Shown here: positions 1 through 6,052 of the stretch, piece after piece | Layout of the letters: every line of letters begins with the position of its first letter | How positions within the stretch are numbered: position 1 is the stretch's first letter | Assembly: GCA_026706505.1 (NCBI GenBank) | Contig: JAPOYQ010000151.1 | Coordinates: forward strand, 1-6,850 | Source of the DNA: Gemmatimonadota bacterium | GTDB lineage: Bacteria; Latescibacterota; UBA2968; UBA8231 | Reading direction: 5' to 3' | Length of the DNA: 6,850 bases | The notes under the pieces: generated by a model | Told to the model about the DNA's origin: nothing | The model's database searches: none | What the model saw: only the letters and a program-made list of their open reading frames with translations | Position numbers and translations under genes: made by a program

Positions 1-1710
1 TTGATCGGTAAGCTGCGCCTCGTCCAAGACCCAATTCGATTCGTTGGCCCGTTTGCGAATGTCCTCCCGAATCGCCGCCACGCGCCCCACCAGTGGCGAC
101 GCGTACTCACCGTCCAACCACTCTGGAACCGAGGGAACGCGCTCGATTAACTCGGCGATGTAGTCCGACAGAAAATCCACCGCAGTGACGAGGAAGTGCC
201 CGCTGCCCATCGCCGGGTCCAAAACTTTGAGGTCTAATACAGCCTCTGCCGGATCGAGTTGCTCAAGCTCCTCCCGCCGTTCTTGCTTGGATCGACGTTC
301 GCTTTTAAGCGCAGCGGCCTTTTCCACAAAGGCTTGCAACCGCTCTTCGGCCAGCGGCTTCAAAGTCCGCTCGACGATCAGATCGACGAGTTCCTGAGAG
401 GTATAGAAACTGCCGCTGTCCTTGCGAGCATACGGATTGGGACGAATAGAAATTTTGCCGTCGTCGTCGCGCACCGGCTCGCGCTCCAGCAGCCGCTCGT
501 AGATCGAGCCAAGCTGCTGCACCGACATATCGCGGTAGTTGACAAAGCGACGCACGCCCTGCGAATCCTCGGCGTGACTCAGGTCGTAGATGATGGGTGC
601 GATTTCTTCATCGGCCAGACGGACCGTTTCCAGCAATGGAGCAGCTTCCATCGCAAACAACCCGCCGTTATACGGCGGCAGACCAATGGACTCGTCGCCC
701 TTGTCAATGAGCTTAAATAACGTCGTCAGGTGATCGTAATAATTGGTGGCAATCGCCGAGTACGTATCGTCAGCCGCCATCCTGCTCGCAATGTCATCGC
801 GGACAGGCTTGCGCAAACCATAATCGTCGTATCGCTCATCGTTGACCGGCAGCAGCCCCCGATCCTCGGCATAGAGCACAAACAGCAGCCGATAGAGAAA
901 GATCAACGCCGCATCCCGGCTCGCGACGAGGCTTTCCTCCGACTTCTGCACAAGCGCATTGACGAGATTGGGAAACACCCGCTCAAACACCACCCCCGAA
1001 AGATCCTGCGCGACCTGTTCCTCATAGCGCCGACCCTCAGCCAGCGCCTCTTCAAGGAACGTAGTCGTGGCTCCATCCCGTAGCGTGAAAGACTCGCGAC
1101 GGAACAACAGATGAAAAACGCGGAGCTCATCTTCCTTGCCGGGCTTGAGCAATTCTGCCAGATCGGCTTCAAAGAAACCGCTGGCACGCGGTCGGGCGCG
1201 ATAGTCGTACAGCCGCCAGACGCTGCCATTGGTCAGAATGCCCCAACGAATGCGCCCCTCCGACTCGATCTCAGCCGTCGCCAAATATCGAAGAATCTGA
1301 CCGTGCGGCGTCCCACGCTGCGCCCGATCATTCCGGTCGCGGCTGTCGAGCGCAAGCCCAAAGCGCTTACTCTCTTCAACTACTGTCGCGTACTGGAAGG
1401 GATTCCCGGCCCGCGCCTTGGAGTCGGCGTCAGCAAAAAGCAGGTGATCGGGAATGTCCTCATGGCCGGCGGCGCTCGGCTGAGGCACATACTCAGTCCA
1501 TCCCAATAGCTCCATAACCGGACGAATCAACTCTTCCTCCGTGCGAGCTTCGTTGGGATTTCGGGAAGAACGGCTGAGGGCATCGTGATGTCGAGCAACG
1601 CCGTTCCTAAACGCAGCAAACGCTTCCGGCTGGTCAACAGACGCTTGCCACTCGGGCGTGGTCTTTATGCCGTCGGTGAGGAAATAGTGAGTGAATAGCT
1701 GGCCGGTCAT
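1..1710 (-). CDS. Type IIG-like restriction-modification protein (Eco57I-type N6-adenine methylase with N-terminal nuclease), 3' end off window
   Basis: The reverse strand is open for 570 codons from ATG at 1710 to the left edge, so the C-terminal part is missing. The N-terminus resembles a PD-(D/E)xK nuclease: RPVMELLGW, then Asp85/Asp88 in the EDIPDHLLF stretch, then VVEESK with Glu113 and Lys115 as a likely ExK pair. A helical region follows. FYTSQELVDLIVERTL (from Phe435) is typical of Eco57I/type I-like N6-adenine methylases, and DPAMGSGHFLV (Asp498 to about 508) is the SAM-binding motif I. A charged, probably helical stretch lies between these two motifs. The catalytic NPPY motif and target-recognition domain would be further left, outside the window. 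Family members of this kind usually exceed 1,000 residues. Expected role: one protein that methylates adenine in its recognition site and cleaves unmodified DNA. The start lies 15 nt after the stop of the transporter gene and has no clear Shine-Dalgarno sequence, so co-transcription is likely. A BREX- or DISARM-type methylase is possible, but the ExK-bearing N-terminus favours type IIG/IIL. Confidence 0.88.
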   Translation of the reverse strand, partial: MTGQLFTHYFLTDGIKTTPEWQASVDQPEAFAAFRNGVARHHDALSRSSRNPNEARTEEELIRPVMELLGWTEYVPQPSAAGHEDIPDHLLFADADSKARAGNPFQYATVVEESKRFGLALDSRDRNDRAQRGTPHGQILRYLATAEIESEGRIRWGILTNGSVWRLYDYRARPRASGFFEADLAELLKPGKEDELRVFHLLFRRESFTLRDGATTTFLEEALAEGRRYEEQVAQDLSGVVFERVFPNLVNALVQKSEESLVASRDAALIFLYRLLFVLYAEDRGLLPVNDERYDDYGLRKPVRDDIASRMAADDTYSAIATNYYDHLTTLFKLIDKGDESIGLPPYNGGLFAMEAAPLLETVRLADEEIAPIIYDLSHAEDSQGVRRFVNYRDMSVQQLGSIYERLLEREPVRDDDGKISIRPNPYARKDSGSFYTSQELVDLIVERTLKPLAEERLQAFVEKAAALKSERRSKQERREELEQLDPAEAVLDLKVLDPAMGSGHFLVTAVDFLSDYIAELIERVPSVPEWLDGEYASPLVGRVAAIREDIRKRANESNWVLDEAQLTDQ

Positions 1711-1725
1711 ATTGAGAGAAAGCCG

Positions 1726-3063
1726 CTAGTGCCCAGACAGCTTAAACAGATTGACCGCCGTAAAGTTGATGATGGCCCAGATCGTAAACAGCAGCGCCAA
1801 CTCGGTCCACAGCGACATCCGCTCGTCTTTGGGCACCCGCATCGCCAGATGTAGCACCGCATAGGCCATGGGGATGAGCAACAGATTGTTGGCATTGGCG
1901 CCTTTAAGCACAAAGTCGAGGGTGCGCGGGTCGAACAATATGAAGAGCAGCCACCCAAACGGGAAGGCGATCTGGAAAATGCGGATCCAGCGGCGGTAGC
2001 CCTCTTCGCCGACCAGCGCGCTCACCTTCAGTTGCCGCAGAAAGTCAGCGCCAATCCGCCCCGAAGAAGCGGCAAATACCAGCAGCGTGGAAAAGAGCGT
2101 GCAAAATCCCCCGAACATGAAGATATAGTACGCCCAACCGCCGATGCTCTCGGTGAAAATTAGCGAGACTTGCTCGACGACCTTCATGCCTTGGGGCAAG
2201 ACTTGTAGCTGATTGAGCACTGACGCGCCCAGCAGGTAATACGCGCACGTGACCACCAGCGCGATACCCGTACACACGCCCGCATCGGTGATCAAGACCC
2301 GCATCCAACCCCGGTACCGCGCTTGCCATTCCGGGCTATCGTCTTTTGGCCCGACGAAATCCGGGTAGCCTTTTTCCACGATCCAATACGGATACATGAA
2401 AAGCTCGACCGCGGTCGCGCCGACCGATCCCATAACCGCCAACGCCACAAACGCGCCCTCGGCGGGCATGGCAAAGCGGAAGCCCGAGGCGATTTGCTCA
2501 CTGCTGATTGCGTAGCTCGTGCCTTGCAGTGCGAGCACCGAGCCGATGACGACTAAGCTGAAGGTCGCCACCAGCGCAGAGACCATTTTCTCCAAGTCGC
2601 CGTACAGCCCCCGCCACAGCAAAACCGACATAGCGAGGAACAGTACTACCGCCCACACTTGTTCGGGCGCAAAAGGAAAAACCGTGACCATCAGCCCGGC
2701 CACCGACCCCAAGATGCCAATGACGGCCACCGTCACCGAGAAGTAGCCCACCACGCAAAGCCACGCGATCCACGAGGTGCCGCGCCAGCGCGCGCCCGGC
2801 ACTTGGTCGAGGATTTGCACGGTACTGCTCTTGCGCAACAAGCACTGCCGGCCCAATTCAAGCTGAATCACAAATTTGACCAAACAGGCCAAGATCACGC
2901 CCCAGAGAAAGACAAAGCCAACCTCGGCTCCCATCCGCGTCGTCACCAACAACTCGCCCGAGCCGACCACCGACCCTGAGACAACGACGCCGGGACCAAT
3001 ATTGCGTAAGAGGCCGCCAAAATGAGTCGGGGCCTCGCGGATGCTGCTTTGCGCGCTGTCCAT
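1726..3063 (-). CDS. Divergent Nramp-family (LeuT-fold) transporter
   Basis: This 445-residue integral membrane protein has about 11 hydrophobic segments. The opening IGPGVVVSG, the later GAEVGFVFLWG and the overall length match the Nramp (SLC11) fold, which normally imports Mn2+ or Fe2+ with protons. The two signature motifs are altered. Where TM1 of canonical Nramps carries DPGN, this protein has GSGE (34-37). Where TM6 carries MPH, it has VEL (219-221) within GATAVELFMYPYW. Canonical transition-metal coordination is therefore unlikely, and the substrate is unknown; Mg2+-type Nramp-related transporters show that such site changes alter specificity. I chose ATG at 3063 rather than the upstream in-frame ATG at 3109-3111. 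CGGAG (3071-3075) sits 7 nt before the chosen start, and the extra 16 residues would be polar and unlike the family. The gene follows the TIM-barrel gene after 125 nt and precedes the restriction-modification gene by 15 nt. Confidence 0.87.
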   Translation of the reverse strand: MDSAQSSIREAPTHFGGLLRNIGPGVVVSGSVVGSGELLVTTRMGAEVGFVFLWGVILACLVKFVIQLELGRQCLLRKSSTVQILDQVPGARWRGTSWIAWLCVVGYFSVTVAVIGILGSVAGLMVTVFPFAPEQVWAVVLFLAMSVLLWRGLYGDLEKMVSALVATFSLVVIGSVLALQGTSYAISSEQIASGFRFAMPAEGAFVALAVMGSVGATAVELFMYPYWIVEKGYPDFVGPKDDSPEWQARYRGWMRVLITDAGVCTGIALVVTCAYYLLGASVLNQLQVLPQGMKVVEQVSLIFTESIGGWAYYIFMFGGFCTLFSTLLVFAASSGRIGADFLRQLKVSALVGEEGYRRWIRIFQIAFPFGWLLFILFDPRTLDFVLKGANANNLLLIPMAYAVLHLAMRVPKDERMSLWTELALLFTIWAIINFTAVNLFKLSGH

Positions 3064-3070
3064 AAATGCA

Positions 3071-3075
3071 CTCCG
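3071..3075 (-). promoter_or_regulatory. Shine-Dalgarno site of the Nramp-like gene
   Basis: CGGAG on the reverse strand lies 7 nt before ATG at 3063. It decides the start in favour of the shorter 445-residue protein over the in-frame ATG at 3111. Confidence 0.6.
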
Positions 3076-3092
3076 TTTTGTCGTCTGGGGAC

Positions 3093-3109
3093 GCGGGCTA
3101 GACGCCCGC
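3093..3109. repeat. GC-rich hairpin GCGGGC-TAGAC-GCCCGC
   Basis: A perfect 6-bp all-GC inverted repeat (3093-3098 and 3104-3109) with a 5-nt loop lies in the 125-nt gap between the TIM-barrel gene and the Nramp-like gene. On the reverse strand no T tract follows it, so it is not a classical intrinsic terminator. The sequence resembles short GC-rich palindromes dispersed between genes in many environmental bacteria. It could also be a transcript-processing or attenuating structure that separates expression of the two genes. Confidence 0.45.
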
Positions 3110-3173
3110 AAAAGCGGCCTTAAGATAGGGACTCAGGCCGAAGATGCCAGCGGCACACGGACTTTGCGCGAGT

Positions 3174-3189
3174 AAAGGAAACGTCCTTT
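3174..3189 (-). terminator. Weak stem-loop at the end of the TIM-barrel gene
   Basis: AAAGGA, a 4-nt loop (CGTT on the reverse strand) and TCCTTT form a perfect 6-bp stem that starts within the TGA stop codon. The stem is AU-rich and no uridine run follows, so termination would be weak at best. It may simply stabilise the 3' end, or it may be chance. Confidence 0.25.
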
Positions 3190-4007
3190 CAAAAACCAGC
3201 CACAATCTCCCGCAGCCCCTCGGCATATTGCCCAAGCACCACATCGGCCTGATCTCCGCTGCCGCGCTTGTGGATCACTTCCACCGAGCAATACCCATCA
3301 AATCCAGCCTCAGCGAGCAAACGCAGTGGCTCGGCGTGATCGAAGACACCCGCACCCAGCACATCGCTGACCTGCAACCTGCCATCGACGATCGTCCCGT
3401 CGTGGGCGTGGATGTGGCGCGTGTGCGCGCCCAGCATCTGGAAGCTCTCGGCTGGCTCTTCCAGCACCCGCTGCGTGTGCATAAAATCCCACAGCACCTG
3501 CAAATTCGGGTGCCCGGCCCGCTCGACAACCGCGCGCACCGGTGCCGAGCAGCACCAATCGTCGTGCGTTTCCAGCAACAACGTCACGCCGCGTTCAGCC
3601 GCCGCAGGCAACACCTGCGCAAAACCCTCTACCACGTAATCGACGACCGCAGTCCACTCGCGGCCCCGGTCGCGCTGGCCGCCGAAAACCCGCATCAACC
3701 CACAGCCCAAATCAGCCGCTAGGTCGATGTACTTTTTCACATCCTCCACGTGCCCGGCCCGCTCTGCCACGTCGGGCGCAGCCATCCGCGCCCCGGTCGC
3801 AATGCAGCAGATTGCCAGCCCCTCGTCCTCCATCCGCTGGCGAATGTCCCGCCGCTCTTTGGCCGCAAGCGCAGCCTCAATGCCGCAGGCGTGATCCCAC
3901 TCGACGCGCGGCTCAAACCCCTGATAGCCATGCCGCTTCATGCCAGCGACGACCTCGTCCAAGGTCCAGTCTGGACACGCGCTGCTCATAGTCGCCAATT
4001 TGATCAT
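3189..4007 (-). CDS. Sugar phosphate isomerase/epimerase-like TIM-barrel protein (AP endonuclease 2 / xylose isomerase superfamily)
   Basis: This 272-residue protein starts MIKLATMSSACPDWTLDEVV, a typical first strand and helix of xylose isomerase-like TIM barrels. Candidate divalent-metal ligands fall at the expected strand ends: Glu146 in LLLETHDD, Asp174 and His177 in VLWDFMHT, His200/His202 in HIHAHDG, and Glu243 in CSVEVI. The family interconverts sugars, inositols or sugar acids by metal-assisted hydride or proton transfer; the substrate cannot be told from sequence. No signal peptide is seen, so the protein should be cytoplasmic. GAGGAG (4019-4024) lies 11 nt upstream of ATG at 4007, a slightly long spacing. 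It is the first gene of the leftward block and is divergent from fbp. Length is normal and nothing looks broken. Confidence 0.88.
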   Translation of the reverse strand: MIKLATMSSACPDWTLDEVVAGMKRHGYQGFEPRVEWDHACGIEAALAAKERRDIRQRMEDEGLAICCIATGARMAAPDVAERAGHVEDVKKYIDLAADLGCGLMRVFGGQRDRGREWTAVVDYVVEGFAQVLPAAAERGVTLLLETHDDWCCSAPVRAVVERAGHPNLQVLWDFMHTQRVLEEPAESFQMLGAHTRHIHAHDGTIVDGRLQVSDVLGAGVFDHAEPLRLLAEAGFDGYCSVEVIHKRGSGDQADVVLGQYAEGLREIVAGF

Positions 4008-4046
4008 AGTCTCTCGTTCTCCTCAGTAGCGTTGCGAATGTAGCGA

Positions 4047-4089
4047 ATGGACAGGATAGAAGGGATTGTATTGTTTTATCCTGTCCCAT
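4047..4089. repeat. Imperfect palindrome / stem-loop upstream of fbp
   Basis: ATGGACAGGATA (4047-4058) and TATCCTGTCCCAT (4077-4089) are inverted copies. The 10 bp GGACAGGATA/TATCCTGTCC core is perfect, and the arms extend outward across one bulged C. The stem extends inward by a G-T wobble and two A-T pairs, leaving a 12-nt loop. It could be an operator for a dimeric regulator, an mRNA leader hairpin for fbp, or a REP-like dispersed element; ACAGGAT-type repeats are common between genes in several environmental phyla. It is followed on the + strand by CATGTC, not by a T run, so it is not an intrinsic terminator. Confidence 0.6.
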
Positions 4090-4111
4090 GTCAAACACCC
4101 TCAATTGATGC

Positions 4112-4115
4112 AAGG
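4112..4115 (+). promoter_or_regulatory. Shine-Dalgarno site of fbp
   Basis: AAGG lies 6 nt before ATG at 4122. It supports that start rather than the in-frame ATG at 4047, which sits inside the palindrome and would add 25 residues unlike FBPase. Confidence 0.55.
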
Positions 4116-4121
4116 TCCCTC

Positions 4122-5111
4122 ATGCAAATCGGCACCACCCTCACTCGCTTCATCATCGAAGAAGAGCGGCAGCACCCCGAGGCCACCGGCGAATTCACCG
4201 GCTTACTCACCGACCTGACCAGCGCGGCCAAAATCATCTCCCGCGACGTGAACAAGGCCGGCCTCGCCGAGGTAATGGGTATCACCGGCCGCACCAACGT
4301 TCACGGCGAAGAGGTGCAAAAACTCGACGAGTTCGCCAATGCGCTCATCATCCGCACCACCGACCACACGGGCCGGCTTGCGGGCATGGCTTCCGAAGAG
4401 ATGGACGACATTTACCCCATCCCGAAAAAACACCCGCGCGGCAACTACATCCTCGTCTTCGATCCGGTTGACGGCTCGTCCAATATAGACGTGAACGTCT
4501 CCATCGGCACCATCTTCTCCATCTACCGCAAGAAAAGCACCAACACTGTCGCCCACAGCGACTTCCTCCGTTGCGGCCGCGAGCAAGTCTGCGCTGGCTA
4601 CATCATCTACGGCTCCAGCACCATGCTGGTCTATACCACCGGCAGCGGCAGCCACGGCTTTACCCTCGACCCAAGCCTCGGCGAATTCCTACTCTCCCAC
4701 GAGCACATCAAAATCCCCAGGAAAGGTCAGTACTACAGCGCCAACGAGGGCAATTATCCCAAGTGGGACGAGCCGGTGCGCCACTATGTCAAGCAGCTCA
4801 AGGAAGGTCCGCAATCCTACTCGGCGCGCTACATCGGCTCGCTCGTGGCCGACTTCCACCGCAACCTGCTCAAGGGCGGCATCTTCCTCTACCCCAGCGA
4901 CAGCAAGTCGCCCAACGGCAAGCTGCGGCTTTTGTACGAAGCTGCACCCTTGGCTTTTGTCGTCGAACAAGCCGGCGGCGCAGCCTCCAACGGAACCCTG
5001 CCCATCATGGACTTGCAAGCGACCGAACTACACCAACGGACGCCGCTGTTCATCGGCAGTAGGGACGACGTGGCTACGCTGGAACAATTCGTGTGCGGCG
5101 AGCGGGCGTGA
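4122..5111 (+). CDS. fbp: Fructose-1,6-bisphosphatase, class I
   Basis: This 329-residue cytoplasmic enzyme hydrolyses fructose-1,6-bisphosphate to fructose-6-phosphate, the committed step of gluconeogenesis (or part of the Calvin cycle in autotrophs). Family landmarks are all present: an N-terminal IGTTLTRFIIEEE and ATGEFTGLL equivalent to the AMP-site region, Glu92/Glu93 in ASEEMDD, the metal and phosphate motif DPVDGSSNIDVNVS with Asp114 and Asp117, the substrate segment SARYIGSLVADFHR, and the late metal ligand Glu273 in LLYEAAPLAFVVEQAGG. Length matches bacterial class I enzymes. The start at 4122 is chosen because MQIGTTLTRFI is the normal N-terminus and AAGG lies 6 nt upstream. The chloroplast-type redox cysteine insertion is not evident. 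It is transcribed rightward with a small HTH gene 34 nt downstream. This is a confident assignment. Confidence 0.96.
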   Translation: MQIGTTLTRFIIEEERQHPEATGEFTGLLTDLTSAAKIISRDVNKAGLAEVMGITGRTNVHGEEVQKLDEFANALIIRTTDHTGRLAGMASEEMDDIYPIPKKHPRGNYILVFDPVDGSSNIDVNVSIGTIFSIYRKKSTNTVAHSDFLRCGREQVCAGYIIYGSSTMLVYTTGSGSHGFTLDPSLGEFLLSHEHIKIPRKGQYYSANEGNYPKWDEPVRHYVKQLKEGPQSYSARYIGSLVADFHRNLLKGGIFLYPSDSKSPNGKLRLLYEAAPLAFVVEQAGGAASNGTLPIMDLQATELHQRTPLFIGSRDDVATLEQFVCGERA

Positions 5112-5145
5112 GTAGTATCGCTTCCTAAATAAGCGACGGGAAACT

Positions 5146-5463
5146 ATGGTTCTGACGCGAAATTTCAAGGAAACGATCCAAGCGCGCATAGCGCGCGATC
5201 CAACCTTCCGGGAGGAACTGCTCAAGGAAGGAGTCGAGTGCCTGCTTTCGGGCGATGTGGACACTGGCAAGGCGGTATTGCGCGACTACATCAACGCGAC
5301 CATCGGGTTTAAGGAGTTAGGCGGGTTGACCGCGAAGTCGCCCAAGAGCTTGATGCGCATGTTCGGCCCCAACGGCAATCCCCAAGCCCGGAACCTGTTT
5401 GAGATTATCGGATGCCTTCAGGAGCGCGAAGGTTTACACCTCAAGGTCCAAGCCGTTCGCTAG
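5146..5463 (+). CDS. Small HTH DNA-binding protein, orphan HigA/COG3636-like antitoxin
   Basis: This 105-residue protein begins MVLTRNFKETIQARIARDP. Residues 30-52 (VECLLSGDVDTGKAVLRDYI) and the HTH-like segment at about 54-92 (GFKELGGLTAKSPKSLMRMF, then GNPQARNLFEIIGCLQ) match the addiction-module antidote/transcriptional regulator family usually paired with a HigB/RelE-type toxin. No toxin gene lies in the 34 nt upstream or immediately downstream, so it appears to be a stand-alone regulator. Stand-alone members of this family are common. GGG at 5138-5140 gives a weak ribosome site 5 nt before ATG. It lies codirectional with fbp, 34 nt after it, so read-through from the fbp promoter is likely. 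Its last 23 nt overlap the 3' end of the convergent sigma-factor gene. Its DNA target is unknown; autoregulation or regulation of fbp would be guesses. Confidence 0.82.
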   Translation: MVLTRNFKETIQARIARDPTFREELLKEGVECLLSGDVDTGKAVLRDYINATIGFKELGGLTAKSPKSLMRMFGPNGNPQARNLFEIIGCLQEREGLHLKVQAVR

Positions 5464-6052
5464 CGGTAGGAAAACAAAAGGGCTTGGTGTTGCTGCGCGG
5501 TTCGCAGTCGATCACCCCACCGCGACAATCGAGCGCAACGGCACAGCAACGCAGTATTGCCTGCTTCAGCTTGGAACGACCGCGCTGCACGCGGGATTTC
5601 ATGCCGGAAGTGGAAAGACCAAGACGAGTCGCCGCTTCTGTTTGGTTGAGCCCCGCGATATCTGTGAGCAGCAACGCTTCCGCGTAAGGTTGTGGCAAGT
5701 TGCGGATAACGGGCACCAGACACTCGGCGATTTCTGCAGCGCCGTTGTTCGCATCGCCGGATGAATCACCATTCCGCTCGATTTCCGCGGCATATTGCGT
5801 CAATGCCCGTGCCTCCGCAGCACGGCGACGATGGTGATCGGCGATCGCGTTGGCAGCAACGCGGAACACCCAAGCGACTGGCTCGTCAGCAACGGCGAGC
5901 CGGTCCCGATGGCGGACGAGTAGCAGTAGGATATCGCCTACAACGTCGTCCACAGCGCCCGCTTCAACGCGGCGACTCACGTAGGCGCGCAAGCTAGTCT
6001 GGAAATCTCGCCCAAGGTAGGCTTGCGAATCGATCTGCTTCTCAGTACTCAT
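5441..6052 (-). CDS. sigZ: ECF-family RNA polymerase sigma factor, SigZ-like
   Basis: This 203-residue protein has a sigma region 2 at about 17-80 (VDDVVGDILLLLVRHRD, then PVAWVFRVAANAIADHHRRR), a linker, and region 4 at about 108-165 (LPQPYAEALLLTDIAGLNQ, with the HTH TEAATRLGLSTSGMKSRV). Region 3 is absent, which defines the ECF group. The tail after region 4, CCAVALDCRGGVIDCEPR (169-186), matches SigZ-type sigma factors. It is rich in cysteine (169, 170, 176, 183 and 193), which could bind a metal or metalloid. No anti-sigma gene is seen next to it. The ATG overlaps the arsI stop by 4 nt (ATGA), so translation is coupled to arsI. Expected role: directing RNA polymerase to promoters responding to the signal handled by arsI. 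The gene end overlaps the convergent HTH gene by 23 nt. ECF identity is near certain; the SigZ name is likely. Confidence 0.9.
   Translation of the reverse strand: MSTEKQIDSQAYLGRDFQTSLRAYVSRRVEAGAVDDVVGDILLLLVRHRDRLAVADEPVAWVFRVAANAIADHHRRRAAEARALTQYAAEIERNGDSSGDANNGAAEIAECLVPVIRNLPQPYAEALLLTDIAGLNQTEAATRLGLSTSGMKSRVQRGRSKLKQAILRCCAVALDCRGGVIDCEPRSNTKPFCFPTASERLGP

Larger units (their letters stand above)
4008..4121. promoter_or_regulatory. Divergent intergenic region between the TIM-barrel gene and fbp
   Basis: These 114 nt must carry the promoter of fbp rightward and probably that of the TIM-barrel gene leftward. I see no convincing -35/-10 pair. The region holds a short direct repeat of GCGAATG (4034-4040 and 4043-4049) and the long palindrome at 4047-4089. 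The fbp ribosome binding site AAGG is at 4112-4115. Confidence 0.5.

Noticed and set aside
185..1509. Several rightward open frames (for example 259-720, 730-1083, 1111-1509)
   Set aside because: They lie antisense to the continuous restriction-modification frame, which has recognisable motifs. Their translations show no domain and follow codon-bias shadowing.
3064..3111. Longer N-terminus of the Nramp-like protein from ATG at 3111
   Set aside because: The extra 16 residues are polar and atypical, while the ATG at 3063 has CGGAG at 7-nt spacing.
4047..4121. Longer fbp start at 4047
   Set aside because: It starts inside the palindrome, the added residues do not resemble FBPase, and the ATG at 4122 has AAGG upstream and the normal family N-terminus.
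4203..4655. Leftward 150-codon frame opposite fbp
   Set aside because: It is fully antisense to a well-matched fbp, low in complexity (Ala, Val, Gly and Asp rich) and has no domain.
5112..5145. A toxin partner for the antitoxin-like gene
   Set aside because: Only 34 nt separate it from fbp, and no small reading frame of toxin type is present here or just downstream.
5399..5764. Rightward frames opposite the sigma factor gene
   Set aside because: They are shadows of the sigma gene, with no motif or ribosome site.
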